A stretch of 64,000 nucleotides of DNA from JAIBJN01 sp035762005 (GCA_035762005.1 DASTQA010000039.1:1-64000), one strand, 5' to 3'. Numbered from the stretch's first letter, positions 1 through 8,923 are shown. The notes: generated by a model not told the origin, from the letters alone. A program made the numbers and translations.

Positions 1-945
1 GGACATGATCTCCACCGCGATGCGCCCGCGCCGGACGGCGCCGGGGAGCGCGGCGAGGGCGAGCTCGCGCGCCTCGGCGAGCGAGCCGCGGTGGACCGCC
101 GAGGCCGCCTGCGCGTGCCCGCCTCCTCCCAGGGCGCCCGCGACGGCGGCCGCGTCGAGCTCGGGCACGCGCGTGCGGACGACGCAGAAGACGCGCCCCT
201 CCATCTCCACGAGGCAGACGAGCGCCCGCGCGTCCGTGACGTCGACGATCTTGTGCGCGAGATTCGAGATCCCGTCGACGTACTCGGGCCACGCGACGGC
301 GGCGACCAGCACCTCGAGGCCGGCGACGGTGTGCGTCTCGAGCGCGGAGACGAGCGCCTCCAGGAGGGCACGCTCCTCCTCGGCGAGCGGCGAGCGCAGG
401 AACTGAGCCACGACCTCCTGGCTCGCGCCGTGGCGCAGGCACCAGGCGAGCGCCTCGGCGTCCCGCAGCCGCGTGCCCGGGTAGCCGAGCGAGCCGGTGT
501 CCTCGTGGATGCCGAGGGCGAAGACGGTCGCCTCGAGCGGCGTCGGCTCGATCTCCCGCTCGGCGAGGATCCCGACCATCGTCGTCGTTAGGGCGCCGTC
601 CTCGGAGAGGACGAGGTTCTCGGGCTTCACCCAGTCGGGCGTCTCGCCGGCGTGGTGGTCGAAGACGACGACCTCCACCGAGGGATCGCGGGCGACGCGC
701 TCGAACTCGCCGAGGCGCTCCGGGTGCACGGTCTCGACGACGATCAGCCGCCCGACGTCCTCGAGGTCGACGCGGCCCGGCTCGGCGACGTCCAGCTCGT
801 CCGCGTGCAGGCGGTAGAACTCGCGCACGTTGCGGTTGAGCGAGCCCGAGAGCGCGACGGCGGCGCCCGGATAGAGCCGTCGAGCGGCGACCATGGCCGC
901 GAGCGCGTCGAAGTCCGTGTTCGTGTGGGAGACGATGACGTCCAC
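1..945 (-). CDS. DHH/DHHA1 domain protein, probable N-terminal part of a DHH-CBS-tRNA nucleotidyltransferase (cut by window edge)
   Basis: An open frame of 315 codons runs from a GTG at 943-945 to the window edge without a stop, so the C-terminus is missing. The N-terminus (VIVSHTNTDFDALAAMVAA, then LYPGA) and the motif FDHHAGE give a DHH phosphoesterase domain in about the first 150 residues. Near residues 270-280 the sequence GGGGHAQAAS is the DHHA1 signature. The opening resembles the Aquifex/Geobacter-type proteins in which DHH and DHHA1 are followed by two CBS domains and a poly(A) polymerase/CCA-adding domain. Those later domains lie outside the window, so the tRNA-processing role is inferred. 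A stand-alone nanoRNase/oligoribonuclease is the alternative. The gene is divergent from the deacetylase at 1020. Confidence 0.82.
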   Translation of the reverse strand, partial: MDVIVSHTNTDFDALAAMVAARRLYPGAAVALSGSLNRNVREFYRLHADELDVAEPGRVDLEDVGRLIVVETVHPERLGEFERVARDPSVEVVVFDHHAGETPDWVKPENLVLSEDGALTTTMVGILAEREIEPTPLEATVFALGIHEDTGSLGYPGTRLRDAEALAWCLRHGASQEVVAQFLRSPLAEEERALLEALVSALETHTVAGLEVLVAAVAWPEYVDGISNLAHKIVDVTDARALVCLVEMEGRVFCVVRTRVPELDAAAVAGALGGGGHAQAASAVHRGSLAEARELALAALPGAVRRGRIAVEIMS

Positions 946-1019
946 GGCTGGATTCTAGGATTGCGTCTCGTGGCACCAGTCCGTGGACCGGGAGCGGGCA
1001 GGCGGATCGCGGGGAACGC

Positions 1020-1766
1020 GTGAGGCGGCGGACCGTCGTCCTCTGCTACCACGCGATCTCGGACGAGTGGCGCCACGACCTCGCCGTCACCCCGAGGGCG
1101 CTCGAGCTGCACCTGCGCAGCCTCCTCCTCCGCGGCTTCCGCCCGGTCTCCGCGGGCGAGGCGGTCGAACGGGGCGGGCGCGCGCTCCACGTGACCTTCG
1201 ACGACGGCTTCCGGAACGTCGGCCCCGGCCTGCCCGTCCTCGAGCGCCTCGGGATCCCCGCCACGGTGTTCGTCGTCACCTCGTACGCAGGCGACGGAGG
1301 GCCGGTCGGGGTGCCGGAGCTCGCCGCCGAACGGGACCGCCACGCCGAGCACCTCGCGACGATGGACTGGGACGCCCTGCGCGCGCTCGTCGAGCGAGGG
1401 GTCGAGGTCGGGTCGCACACGGTGACGCACGCCCACCTCGGCCGACTGGACGACGCCGAGCTCGCGCGGGAGCTGCGGGACTCGCGCGGCCGGTGCGAGG
1501 ACGAGCTCGGCCGGCCCTGCCGCTACCTCGCCTACCCGTACGGGGAGCACGACGAGCGTGCGCAGAGGGCGGCGCGGGCCGCCGGCTACCGAGCCGCCTT
1601 CGCCCTCGCGTCCGGGGCCGACGCCCGCAACCGGTACGCCTTCCCGCGCGTGGATCTCTACGGCTACGACGGCGTCGTCCGTGCGAGCGTGAAGACGTCG
1701 CCGCTCGGACGCCCCCTGGCCAAAGCCCTCTGGCGGCTGCGCCGCGTCGGCCGGGGCGCCGCCTAG
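1020..1766 (+). CDS. polysaccharide deacetylase family protein (carbohydrate esterase 4)
   Basis: This 248-residue protein has a GTG start. It carries the NodB-homology motifs in order: LCYHAISDEW near the N-terminus, the TFDDGF metal/catalytic motif near residue 60, SHTVTHAHL (the HxxxH metal ligands) around residue 135, and YPYGEHD further on. The family removes N- or O-acetyl groups from glycans such as peptidoglycan, chitin oligomers or exopolysaccharide. I see no clear signal peptide with this start, so the enzyme may be cytoplasmic or act on intermediates. It is divergent from the DHH gene. The substrate cannot be read from the sequence. Confidence 0.9.
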   Translation: MRRRTVVLCYHAISDEWRHDLAVTPRALELHLRSLLLRGFRPVSAGEAVERGGRALHVTFDDGFRNVGPGLPVLERLGIPATVFVVTSYAGDGGPVGVPELAAERDRHAEHLATMDWDALRALVERGVEVGSHTVTHAHLGRLDDAELARELRDSRGRCEDELGRPCRYLAYPYGEHDERAQRAARAAGYRAAFALASGADARNRYAFPRVDLYGYDGVVRASVKTSPLGRPLAKALWRLRRVGRGAA

Positions 1767-1799
1767 CCGGGAGCCCCGTTGCGGCCCCTGGCCGGAGCG

Positions 1800-1817
1800 A
1801 TCCCCCATCCTGGGGAT
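1800..1817 (+). terminator. possible hairpin after the deacetylase gene
   Basis: ATCCCC and GGGGAT form a 6-bp inverted repeat with a 6-nt loop, 34 nt after the deacetylase stop. There is no U-tract. A second inverted repeat, CCGGAC-n5-GTCCGG at 1853-1869, lies just upstream of the next gene and could instead be an operator. Function is not established for either. Confidence 0.2.
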
Positions 1818-1898
1818 GGCGGCTTCACGGGAGCGGGACGACGGTGAGAAGACCGGACACGGCGTCCGGCCAAGTCTTCACAGGGGGTCAGCCGCCCG

Positions 1899-3683
1899 TT
1901 GCTCGTCAGTCTTCGCATCGTCTTCGCAGCCGCCGCCGTCGCCCTCGTGGCCGCGGCGCCCGCCCACGCGGCCCCGGCCGCGCCGGAGAACCTCGCAGTC
2001 GTCGACCTCGTCGACGACCCTGGTGTCTTCGACCCGCAGTTCACCTGGTCGGCGGTCAGCGGCGCGAAGGGCTACGAGGTCGAGATCAACTCGACGGACT
2101 TCTGGGCGCCCGGCTCGAAGGTCTGCTGCGAGAACATCAGCTTCTCCGTCGACATGACGACCTTCGGGACGTCGTTCTCGCCGCCGGTCGTGCTCGCGAA
2201 CGACGACGAGTACTTCTGGCGGGTCCGCGGGGTGGACGCGAGCAACGTCGCCGGGCCGTGGAAGGCAGGGCCCTCCTTCCAGAAGGGCTTCGGGAACACC
2301 CCGAGCGTCCCGAACCTGCGGCTCGTCGACCTCGACCACGACACCCTTGCCGCCGGCTCGACCGTGGACGCCCCGATCGTCCGCTGGGATCCGGCCCCCG
2401 GCGCCTCGAGCTACCACGTCGTCGTGACCCCGCACGACGCCGGCGTCTGCGACTGGGCCGCGCCCACGAGCGTCCGCTGGGACAAGAAGACCGCGACGAC
2501 GGGCTGGACGCCGCTCGGCTGGAACCGCGGCATCAACGCCGACCCGCTCTCGCGCGGGTTCGCGCCCTCGGACGACCTCGTCACGCAGCTCATCGAGGGC
2601 CAGGCCTACTGCGTCCGCGTCAGCCCGATCGACCGCGCCTCGTCCTCGAGCGGGCCGTCGATCGAGAGCGACTGGACCTACCTCCCCGCGAACAACTCGC
2701 CCGCGTTCGTCTGGGCGGGCCCACCGGACGCCGGGGTCTGCAGCCCGTGCGCGCCCGGAGCCTCCGACTACCTCCGCCCCGTCAGCGGCTCGAACGTCGG
2801 CCGGATGCCCGTCTTCACCTGGAACCCCGTGCCCGGCGCCCTGAGCTACTTCGTCGTCGTCGCGAACGACCCGTCCTTCACGACGATCGAGGACTACGCC
2901 TACACCCGCGTGACCGCCTATGCCCCGCGCACGATGTCGAACTCCGTCGGCTACGCGGACAAGTCCGGGAACTACTACTGGGCGGTCCTCCCGGCCACCT
3001 CCGCGAACGGGCAGGGGGTCTCCGCCGACCCGATCACGAGCAACCCGCAGCCGTTCACGAAGCAGGCGACGCCCCCGGCGCTCCTCGGCCCGGCCGGCGG
3101 CGCCGTCCTCTCGACCGCGGCGACGGTCTTCCACTGGAGCCCGGTCGACTCGGCGCGACGCTACCGCCTCCAGGTCTCCGAGGATCCGACCTTCGCGAAC
3201 GTCATCCAGGAGCAGTCCGCGCTCGTGAGCGGCGCCGTCACCGACTCGACCGCCTACACGAGCAGCACCGCCTACCCGACCGGCAAGACGCTCTACTGGC
3301 GCGTCCAGGCCGAGGCGGAGAACGGCGCCTCGAGCTTCGTCGGCCTCCGCTGGTCGACGACGGGCACGTTCTCGCGGACGAGCTCGGGGGGCGCGGGCGG
3401 CACCGCCGACAAGCGCTTCCGGCTCAGGTCGAGCGGCGACCTCGTGCGCCGGAAGTACCGCAAGGTGACGATCACCGTCCGGAACGCGGCCACGATCGCC
3501 CCGGTCGCGCGCGCATCCGTGCGCGCCTCCGGCGCGGGCGTCAAGCGCACGACGAAGAAGACGGGCTCCCTCGGCAAGGTCACCTTCCGCCTCCGCCCCA
3601 AGCGCCTGGGCACCGTCACGTTTCGCGTCACGAAGACCGGCTTCGTCGCGGCAGAGCTGAAGAAGTCCGTCCAGCGCTCCTGA
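1899..3683 (+). CDS. secreted multidomain protein with fibronectin type III-like repeats
   Basis: The 594-residue product begins with a signal peptide (hydrophobic run to about residue 23, ending AHAAPAAP). A TTG start is chosen because AGGGGG lies at a good distance upstream (1882-1887) and the signal peptide starts there. At least three to four Fn3-like modules follow. Each has an F-x-W-x-P-V-x-G-A core and then Y-x-V-x-V-x-x-D-P-x-F (for example YFVVVANDPSFTTI and YRLQVSEDPTFANV). Cysteine pairs suggest disulfides. The last 100 residues are basic and look like a bacterial Ig/carboxypeptidase-regulatory-like module. No enzymatic motif or anchor was seen. A surface adhesion or matrix role is a guess. 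Confidence 0.75.
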   Translation: MLVSLRIVFAAAAVALVAAAPAHAAPAAPENLAVVDLVDDPGVFDPQFTWSAVSGAKGYEVEINSTDFWAPGSKVCCENISFSVDMTTFGTSFSPPVVLANDDEYFWRVRGVDASNVAGPWKAGPSFQKGFGNTPSVPNLRLVDLDHDTLAAGSTVDAPIVRWDPAPGASSYHVVVTPHDAGVCDWAAPTSVRWDKKTATTGWTPLGWNRGINADPLSRGFAPSDDLVTQLIEGQAYCVRVSPIDRASSSSGPSIESDWTYLPANNSPAFVWAGPPDAGVCSPCAPGASDYLRPVSGSNVGRMPVFTWNPVPGALSYFVVVANDPSFTTIEDYAYTRVTAYAPRTMSNSVGYADKSGNYYWAVLPATSANGQGVSADPITSNPQPFTKQATPPALLGPAGGAVLSTAATVFHWSPVDSARRYRLQVSEDPTFANVIQEQSALVSGAVTDSTAYTSSTAYPTGKTLYWRVQAEAENGASSFVGLRWSTTGTFSRTSSGGAGGTADKRFRLRSSGDLVRRKYRKVTITVRNAATIAPVARASVRASGAGVKRTTKKTGSLGKVTFRLRPKRLGTVTFRVTKTGFVAAELKKSVQRS

Positions 3684-3684
3684 T

Positions 3685-3698
3685 CCGGGCGCGCCCGG
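3685..3698. terminator. palindrome between convergent genes
   Basis: CCGGGCGCGCCCGG is a perfect 14-nt palindrome in the 23-nt gap between the convergent secreted-protein and ridA stops. A GC-only hairpin without U-tract may act as a bidirectional terminator in this genome. It could also be chance in GC-rich DNA. Confidence 0.25.
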
Positions 3699-3706
3699 CG
3701 CGCGCC

Positions 3707-4096
3707 TCAGCGGTGCGCGACGACGGCAACCTCGATGCGCGCGCCCGAGGGCAGCGCCGCGATCTGCACCGTCGCGCGGGCCGGGTAGGGCTCGCTGAGG
3801 TGCCGCGCGTAGACCTCGTTCATGGCCTGGAAGTCGTCCAGGTCGACGAGGAAGATCGAGGTCATGACGACGCCGTCGAGGCTCGACCCCGCCTCCGCGA
3901 GGATCGCGGCGAGGTTCTTCATCACCTGCTCGGTCTGCTCGACGATGCCGCCCTGGACGAGGTGGCCCTCCTCCGGGTCGATCCCGAGCTGCCCCGAGAC
4001 GAACACGAGGTCGCCCGCCACGATCCCCTGCGAGTAAGGCGCCCCCTGGAAGGGCGCCGGCGCCCGCTCGGTGCGCACAGCCTGCTTCTCCATCAT
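3707..4096 (-). CDS. ridA: RidA family enamine/imine deaminase
   Basis: The 129-residue product matches the RidA/YjgF/UK114 family. It has PYSQGIVAGDLVFVSGQLG near the N-terminus, the YARHLSEPYPARATVQ block with the conserved Arg (about residue 107), and ALPSGARIEVAVVA at the end. RidA hydrolyses reactive enamines/imines released by PLP enzymes such as threonine dehydratase. The ATG overlaps the murA stop by 4 nt (ATGA), so it is probably translationally coupled to murA. A second in-frame ATG follows directly. Confidence 0.95.
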   Translation of the reverse strand: MMEKQAVRTERAPAPFQGAPYSQGIVAGDLVFVSGQLGIDPEEGHLVQGGIVEQTEQVMKNLAAILAEAGSSLDGVVMTSIFLVDLDDFQAMNEVYARHLSEPYPARATVQIAALPSGARIEVAVVAHR

Positions 4097-5373
4097 CCCT
4101 CCACCCGTTCGATGCTCGCGCCGACCGCGCGCAGGCGCTCGTCGATCCGCTCGTAGCCGCGGTCGATCTGTCCGATGTTGCCGATCGTCGAGCGGCCCTC
4201 GGCGCAGAGGCTCGCGATCAGCATCGCCATCCCGGCACGGATGTCCGGGCTCTCCATGCGCTCGCCGTAGAGCTTCGCCGGCCCGTTGACGACCGCCCGA
4301 TGCGGGTCGCAGAGGATGATGCGCGCCCCCATGCTCACGAGCTTGTCGACGAAGAAGAGCCGGTTCTCGAACATCTTCTCGAAGATGAGGATCGTCCCCT
4401 GGGCCTGCGTCGCGACCGCGAGGGCGATCGAGGTCAGGTCGGCGGGGAACGCGGGCCAGGGCCCGTCCTCGACCTTCGGGATCTGGGCGCCGAGGTCGTC
4501 CTGGATCCGGAGCTCCTGCCCTCCCGGGACGCGCACCGAGGTCCCGTCCACCTCCCACGCGATGCCGAGGCGCTCGAAGCCGTTCCAGACGCCGACGAGG
4601 TGGTCGGGGACGACGTCCTCGATCACGAGCTCCCCCTCGGTGACCGCCCCGAGGCCGACGAAGCTCGCCACCTCGATGTGGTCCGGGCAGATGCGCCACT
4701 CACCCCCGCGGAGACGGTCGACCCCGCGGATCGCGAGGACGTTCGAGCCGATGCCGGCGATCTCGGCGCCGAGGGAGACGAGCAGGTGGCAGAGGTCCTG
4801 CACGTGGGGCTCGCAGGCCGCGTTCACGATCGTCGTCTCGCCGCGCGCGAGCACCGCGGCCAGGACTGCGTTCTCCGTCCCCGTCACGGAGGCCTCGTCG
4901 AGGAAGACGCGGGCGCCGACGAGGCCGTCGGTGCGCATGTGGTAGCGGCGGTCGGCCTCGATCTCGGCGCCGAGCCGCGAGAGCGCCTGGATGTGCGTGT
5001 CGAGCCGACGCCGTCCGATGACGTCCCCGCCGGGCGGCGGCACGATCGCCTCGCCCCAGCGGGCGAGCAGTGGGCCGGCGAGGAGGATCGAGGCGCGGAT
5101 GCGCGCGCAGAGCTCCTCGTCCAGCTCGCGCCCGACCTCTCCGCCGGCCTGGATGCGCACGCAGCCGTCCCCGAGGCGATGGACGTCCACGCCCAGGGCG
5201 GCGACGAGGTCGAGCATGGTCTCGACGTCGCGGATGGCGGGGACGTTCGTGAGCGTCAGCGGCTCGTCGGTGAGGAGCGCCGCCGCCACGATCGGGAGCG
5301 CGGCGTTCTTGTTCCCGGCCGCCCGGAGCGACCCCTGGAGCGGCCGCCCGCCTTCGATGACGAAGGACTCCAT
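4093..5373 (-). CDS. murA: UDP-N-acetylglucosamine 1-carboxyvinyltransferase
   Basis: MurA transfers enolpyruvate from PEP to UDP-GlcNAc, the first committed step of peptidoglycan synthesis, in the cytoplasm. The product is 426 residues from the ATG at 5373. The frame is open to a GTG at 5403 and has another ATG at 5379. The inner ATG is chosen because family members begin M-E-x-F-x-I-x-G-G. The motif RAAGNKNAALP includes the catalytic Lys-Asn pair. At residue 117, in PPGGDVIGRRRLD, the usual catalytic/fosfomycin-target Cys of G-G-C-x-I-G is Asp, as in Mycobacterium MurA. No strong ribosome site is visible. ridA follows with a 4-nt overlap. Confidence 0.97.
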   Translation of the reverse strand: MESFVIEGGRPLQGSLRAAGNKNAALPIVAAALLTDEPLTLTNVPAIRDVETMLDLVAALGVDVHRLGDGCVRIQAGGEVGRELDEELCARIRASILLAGPLLARWGEAIVPPPGGDVIGRRRLDTHIQALSRLGAEIEADRRYHMRTDGLVGARVFLDEASVTGTENAVLAAVLARGETTIVNAACEPHVQDLCHLLVSLGAEIAGIGSNVLAIRGVDRLRGGEWRICPDHIEVASFVGLGAVTEGELVIEDVVPDHLVGVWNGFERLGIAWEVDGTSVRVPGGQELRIQDDLGAQIPKVEDGPWPAFPADLTSIALAVATQAQGTILIFEKMFENRLFFVDKLVSMGARIILCDPHRAVVNGPAKLYGERMESPDIRAGMAMLIASLCAEGRSTIGNIGQIDRGYERIDERLRAVGASIERVEG

Positions 5374-5463
5374 CAGCATGTCGGTGACGAGGGTCTCGGG
5401 CACGAAGTCTCGCGTCGGGATCGGACGGGCGAGGCGACGGAGCAGGCTATCCTACTCACCCCG

Positions 5464-6033
5464 ATGGAGGTCACCCGCGACCGCGCGTGGCAGACGCTCA
5501 CGCGCCACACGAAGAGCCAGGCGCTCCTCCGTCACGCCCTCGCCGTCGAGGCCTGCGTGCGCTTCTACGCGTGCGAGCAGGGCGGAGACGAGGAGGTCTG
5601 GGCGGCGGTCGCGCTCCTGCACGACTTCGACTACGAGATGCACCCGACGCTCGCCGAGCACCCGCAGGACGGCGCCCCCATCCTGCGCGAGGAGGGCTGG
5701 CCCGAGGAGGTCGTCGAGGCGGTCCTCTCGCACGCGGAGCACCTCGAGCTCCCGCGCGACACGCCGCTCAAGCGCGTGCTCTTCGCCTGCGACGAGCTCG
5801 CCGGCTTCGTCCACGCGTGCGGCCTCGTGCGCCCCGACGGGATCGAGACCCTCGAGCCGAGGTCGGTGAAGAAGAAGCTGAAGCAGCCCTCCTTCGCGGC
5901 GGGCGTGCACCGCGAGGAGGTCTACGCCGGCGCCGCGCTCCTCGGGCTCGAGCTCGACGACCACATCCGCAACGTCGTCGCGGCCATGCGCCCGATCGCG
6001 CCCGAGCTCGGCCTTCGCACCGCGGCCGCCTGA
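5464..6033 (+). CDS. HD domain protein (HDIG-type putative phosphohydrolase)
   Basis: This is a 189-residue protein with an ATG start. It shows the HD-superfamily metal ligands: a His in RHALAVEACVRFYA near residue 23, the HD pair in VALLHDFDYEMH near residue 58, and a later His pair in LSHAEHLEL. The family hydrolyses phosphate esters, often nucleotides, but the substrate here is unknown. The gene is divergent from murA and sits 5 nt before a GNAT gene, probably in one operon. Confidence 0.88.
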   Translation: MEVTRDRAWQTLTRHTKSQALLRHALAVEACVRFYACEQGGDEEVWAAVALLHDFDYEMHPTLAEHPQDGAPILREEGWPEEVVEAVLSHAEHLELPRDTPLKRVLFACDELAGFVHACGLVRPDGIETLEPRSVKKKLKQPSFAAGVHREEVYAGAALLGLELDDHIRNVVAAMRPIAPELGLRTAAA

Positions 6034-6038
6034 GCGGC

Positions 6039-6575
6039 GTGCCCCTCCGCAGCCGCCCCGCCCGGCCGCAGGACGCCACGGCGATCGCCGCGATCTACCG
6101 TGAGGGCATCGAGGACCGGCTGGCCACGTTCGAGACCCGCCCACCCGGCCCGGCCCGCGTGCGGGCCTGGCTCGAGGCGAGGTACCCGCTCGTCGTCGTC
6201 GAGAACAGGAGCGGCGAGGTGGTCGCCTGGGCCTCCGCGCCGCCGTACCGGCAGGCGCGGGACGCGTACCGGGCCGTGGCCGAGTTCTCGGTCTACGTCG
6301 CGCGGGCCGAGCGCGGTCGCGGCGCGGGCCGGGCGGCGATGGAGGCGCTCCTCGCCGAGGCCGAGGCCCGCGGACTCTGGAAGCTCGTGAGCCGCATCTT
6401 CCCCGAGAACGAGGCGAGCCTCGCCCTCTGCAGGGCGCTCGGCTTCCGCGAGGTCGGCGTCTACCGGCGCCACGCGCGGCTCGACGGCCGCTGGCGCGAC
6501 GTCGTCGTCGTCGAGCGCCTCCTCGCGGCCGCCGCGGACGAGCCGGGCCGCCCCGCCCCGGGCGACCGGGGCTAG
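6039..6575 (+). CDS. GNAT family N-acetyltransferase, PAT/ArsN-like
   Basis: The 178-residue product has a GTG start. The N-terminal pattern R-P-A-x-x-x-D-A-x-A-I-A-A-I-Y followed by GIEDRLATFETRPP is typical of phosphinothricin/arsinothricin (Pat/ArsN1-type) acetyltransferases. The acetyl-CoA loop is ERGRGAGRAAM, and PENEASLALCRALGFREVG is the conserved motif B region. The likely reaction is acetyl transfer from acetyl-CoA to a small amine. The actual substrate is not shown. Its stop overlaps the convergent lipoprotein gene by 4 nt. Confidence 0.88.
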   Translation: MPLRSRPARPQDATAIAAIYREGIEDRLATFETRPPGPARVRAWLEARYPLVVVENRSGEVVAWASAPPYRQARDAYRAVAEFSVYVARAERGRGAGRAAMEALLAEAEARGLWKLVSRIFPENEASLALCRALGFREVGVYRRHARLDGRWRDVVVVERLLAAAADEPGRPAPGDRG

Positions 6576-7810
6576 GCGACGAGGAGCTCGCGCGCGCGCT
6601 CGCCCAGCGGGCGCAGGTCGCCCGGGACGAACGAGTCGGCGCGGCAGAACCCCGTCACGGACTGGACGTAGCGGCCCGAGCGCACGAAGACGCTCGCGAT
6701 CCGGAAGCGGCCCGCCGGCACGTCGAAGCTGACGACGACGCCCATGGCCCCGGGCCCGGCGTCGGCGAGCGGGCCGATCACGACCTTGCGCGGCTTCACG
6801 CCGGACTCGTCCGCGAACGACTCCATCGCGGCGTGCGCGTAGAGACGGCGTCCGTCGGCGGTGTCGAGGAGCCGGTAGGCGAGCGCGGCGGCCTCGGGGC
6901 TGCGGTAGACCTGCGTCTCCGCGCGCAGGAGGACGAGGTGCGAGCGGCCGACGCGTACGTCGGCGAAGGTCCGCTGGTGCGAGAGGTAGCCGTCGCCCTT
7001 CCGGCGGCCCTCGTCGGCGACGGCGGCCGCGCCGACGTCCGCGGGCCGGAGCGTGAGCGCCGGCAGCCGCTCGCGTCCGGCGAAGGCGGCCCTGGCCGGC
7101 CGGGCAGCCTCGGCCGCGTCGTCGATCGTCCCGCCGAGGACGCCCAGGATCCTCGCGTCGAGGCGGACGGCGAGCCGGCGCGTCTCCTCGTCGGTGTCCC
7201 GCCGGTCGGCGCGGACGATCGAGGCGACGCCGACGATGCGGCCGCGCCGGAAGCCGACGACCGTCATGTGCATCGCCCGCCCGGCGAACGAGGCGGTGGC
7301 CCGCAGGCCCTGGGCCTCGTCCCCGACACCGCTGACGGCGAACGTCGTCACGCGGGAGAGCTTCACGGCGGTCTCCACCTGCCCCTGCAGGCGCTGGAAG
7401 TCGTTCATCTGCTTGTTCAGGTGCTGCGCCGCGTAGACGGGGTCGAGCATGAGCTCGACCTCGGTGCCGACGAGGAAGACGCCGCGCCGCTCCTTCAGCG
7501 AGGCCAGGCCGGGGCTCCCGTAGTAGAGCTTGTGCCCCGCGACCCTGCCCGCTCCGGCGAGCGTCTTCGCCGTGTCGTCGGGGTCGAGCGACGCGTCGGC
7601 GGCCTCGGCATTCGCCACCGGCCCGGCGTCCTCCTCGGCCTCGAGGCCGCTCCCGACCCCGCCGACCTCGTCCTGCGGCAGGACCATCCGGGCGAGGTCG
7701 GTCCGCGTGATCTTCTGCTCCTCCTCGGGGGAGGAGTCACCGTCTCCGAGTCCGCAGCCGGCGAGGAGCAGGGCGCCGGCAAGCGCGAGAGAGCGCGCGA
7801 CGGTCGGCAT
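6572..7810 (-). CDS. conserved lipoprotein of unknown function
   Basis: The 412-residue product begins with a lipoprotein signal: a hydrophobic stretch ending in the lipobox LLAGC, with Cys at about residue 19. The acidic linker DGDSSPEEE follows. The rest is a soluble alpha/beta-looking region with no catalytic motif that I recognise. It should be anchored on the outer face of the cytoplasmic membrane. The ends overlap or abut unrelated genes, so context gives no function. Confidence 0.75.
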   Translation of the reverse strand: MPTVARSLALAGALLLAGCGLGDGDSSPEEEQKITRTDLARMVLPQDEVGGVGSGLEAEEDAGPVANAEAADASLDPDDTAKTLAGAGRVAGHKLYYGSPGLASLKERRGVFLVGTEVELMLDPVYAAQHLNKQMNDFQRLQGQVETAVKLSRVTTFAVSGVGDEAQGLRATASFAGRAMHMTVVGFRRGRIVGVASIVRADRRDTDEETRRLAVRLDARILGVLGGTIDDAAEAARPARAAFAGRERLPALTLRPADVGAAAVADEGRRKGDGYLSHQRTFADVRVGRSHLVLLRAETQVYRSPEAAALAYRLLDTADGRRLYAHAAMESFADESGVKPRKVVIGPLADAGPGAMGVVVSFDVPAGRFRIASVFVRSGRYVQSVTGFCRADSFVPGDLRPLGERARELLVA

Positions 7811-7840
7811 GCTCGGCCTATCGGCCGTCGAAGCCCGGAG

Positions 7841-8923
7841 CTAGAGCCCCCGGGCGAGGCGTTCGAGGTCGTCGTCGCTCGTCCAGAAGCCGCACGAGAC
7901 GCGGACGAGCCCCGTGCCGGGAAGGTCGCGCACGATCACCCCCTGCTCGCCCAGCCGGGCGACGACCTCGGCCGGCTCGTCCGCCCGGAAGGAGACGAGC
8001 GTCGCGTGGCCGGGCTCGGTGACGACCTCGAGACCGCGCCCGGCGAGCAGCTCGCGGCAGCGTTCCGCCGCCCCCCGCGCGCGCGCGAAACGCTCCTCCC
8101 CCGCCTCGGCGGCGAAGGCGAGCGCGGCGAGGAGCCCCGCGACCGAGGCGGCGGGCGTGAACGTCGACTCGTAGCGGCCGGCCGACTCGACGAGCACGTA
8201 CTCCGGGTGCTGCCAGCAGAGGTAGGACGGGAACGTCACGGCGACGTTCTCGAAGCGCTCGCGGCGCACGTAGAGGCCGCCGGTCGCGGCCGGGCCCAGG
8301 AGCCACTTCTGGGCCGAGATCGTGTAGAAGTCGCAGCCGAGCTCCTCGACGTCCACGGGGATCGCGCCCGCGCCCTGGGCCCCGTCGACGAGGAGCGGGG
8401 GGCCGCGGCCGGCGAGCTCCCGGACGGGCAGGACGGCGCCCGTGAGCCAGGAGACGTGCGAGACGGCGATGAGCTTCGTCCGCGGCGAGAGCTCGTCCTC
8501 GAGCGCCGCGAGCGCCTCCCCGAACGGGCGGTCACGGATCGCCGCCTGGCGGATGGTCGCGCCCGAGGCGACGAGGCTCCCGAAGAGCCCGGGGTGCTCC
8601 GAGTCGGTCGTCACCACCTCGTCCCCGGGCCCGATCCCGAGCCCGCGCACGACGATGTTGCACCCCTCGGTGCTGGAGGACGTGATCGCGACGCAGTCGG
8701 CGGGGGCGGCGACGAGGGAGGCGAGCGCCGCGCGCAGCGCCTCGCGCTCGGCCATCACGCGCTCGAAGTAGGCCCGGCTCGAGCGGCCTTCCTCGAGCTC
8801 GCGCAGCTCGACCTCCTGCATCGCCGCGAAGGTCGCCCGCGGCAGCGGCCCGAACGTGCCCGCGTTCAGGTAGGCGTAGCGGTCGAGCACCGGGATGCCG
8901 CCGCGGACGGCTACGAGGTCCAC
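7841..8923 (-). CDS. class V aminotransferase (PLP-dependent, cysteine desulfurase/epimerase-like fold)
   Basis: A 360-residue fold-type I PLP enzyme. The N-terminus YLNAGTFGPLP matches class V aminotransferases of the isopenicillin N epimerase/SufS type. SSSTEGCN binds the cofactor phosphate, DGAQGAGAIPVD carries the PLP-pyridine Asp, and SAQKWLLGP contains the Schiff-base Lys. No SufS-like active-site Cys loop is obvious, so a desulfurase role is doubtful. The GTG at 8923 is chosen because conserved sequence begins right after it. It overlaps the upstream EEP gene by 13 nt, so the two are cotranscribed. Confidence 0.87.
   Translation of the reverse strand: MDLVAVRGGIPVLDRYAYLNAGTFGPLPRATFAAMQEVELRELEEGRSSRAYFERVMAEREALRAALASLVAAPADCVAITSSSTEGCNIVVRGLGIGPGDEVVTTDSEHPGLFGSLVASGATIRQAAIRDRPFGEALAALEDELSPRTKLIAVSHVSWLTGAVLPVRELAGRGPPLLVDGAQGAGAIPVDVEELGCDFYTISAQKWLLGPAATGGLYVRRERFENVAVTFPSYLCWQHPEYVLVESAGRYESTFTPAASVAGLLAALAFAAEAGEERFARARGAAERCRELLAGRGLEVVTEPGHATLVSFRADEPAEVVARLGEQGVIVRDLPGTGLVRVSCGFWTSDDDLERLARGL

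Noticed and set aside
983..4156. Very long plus-strand frame of over 1000 codons
   Set aside because: It crosses the deacetylase, the secreted protein and antisense ridA in other frames. Its product is Arg/Pro-rich without motifs, a typical shadow in GC-rich DNA.
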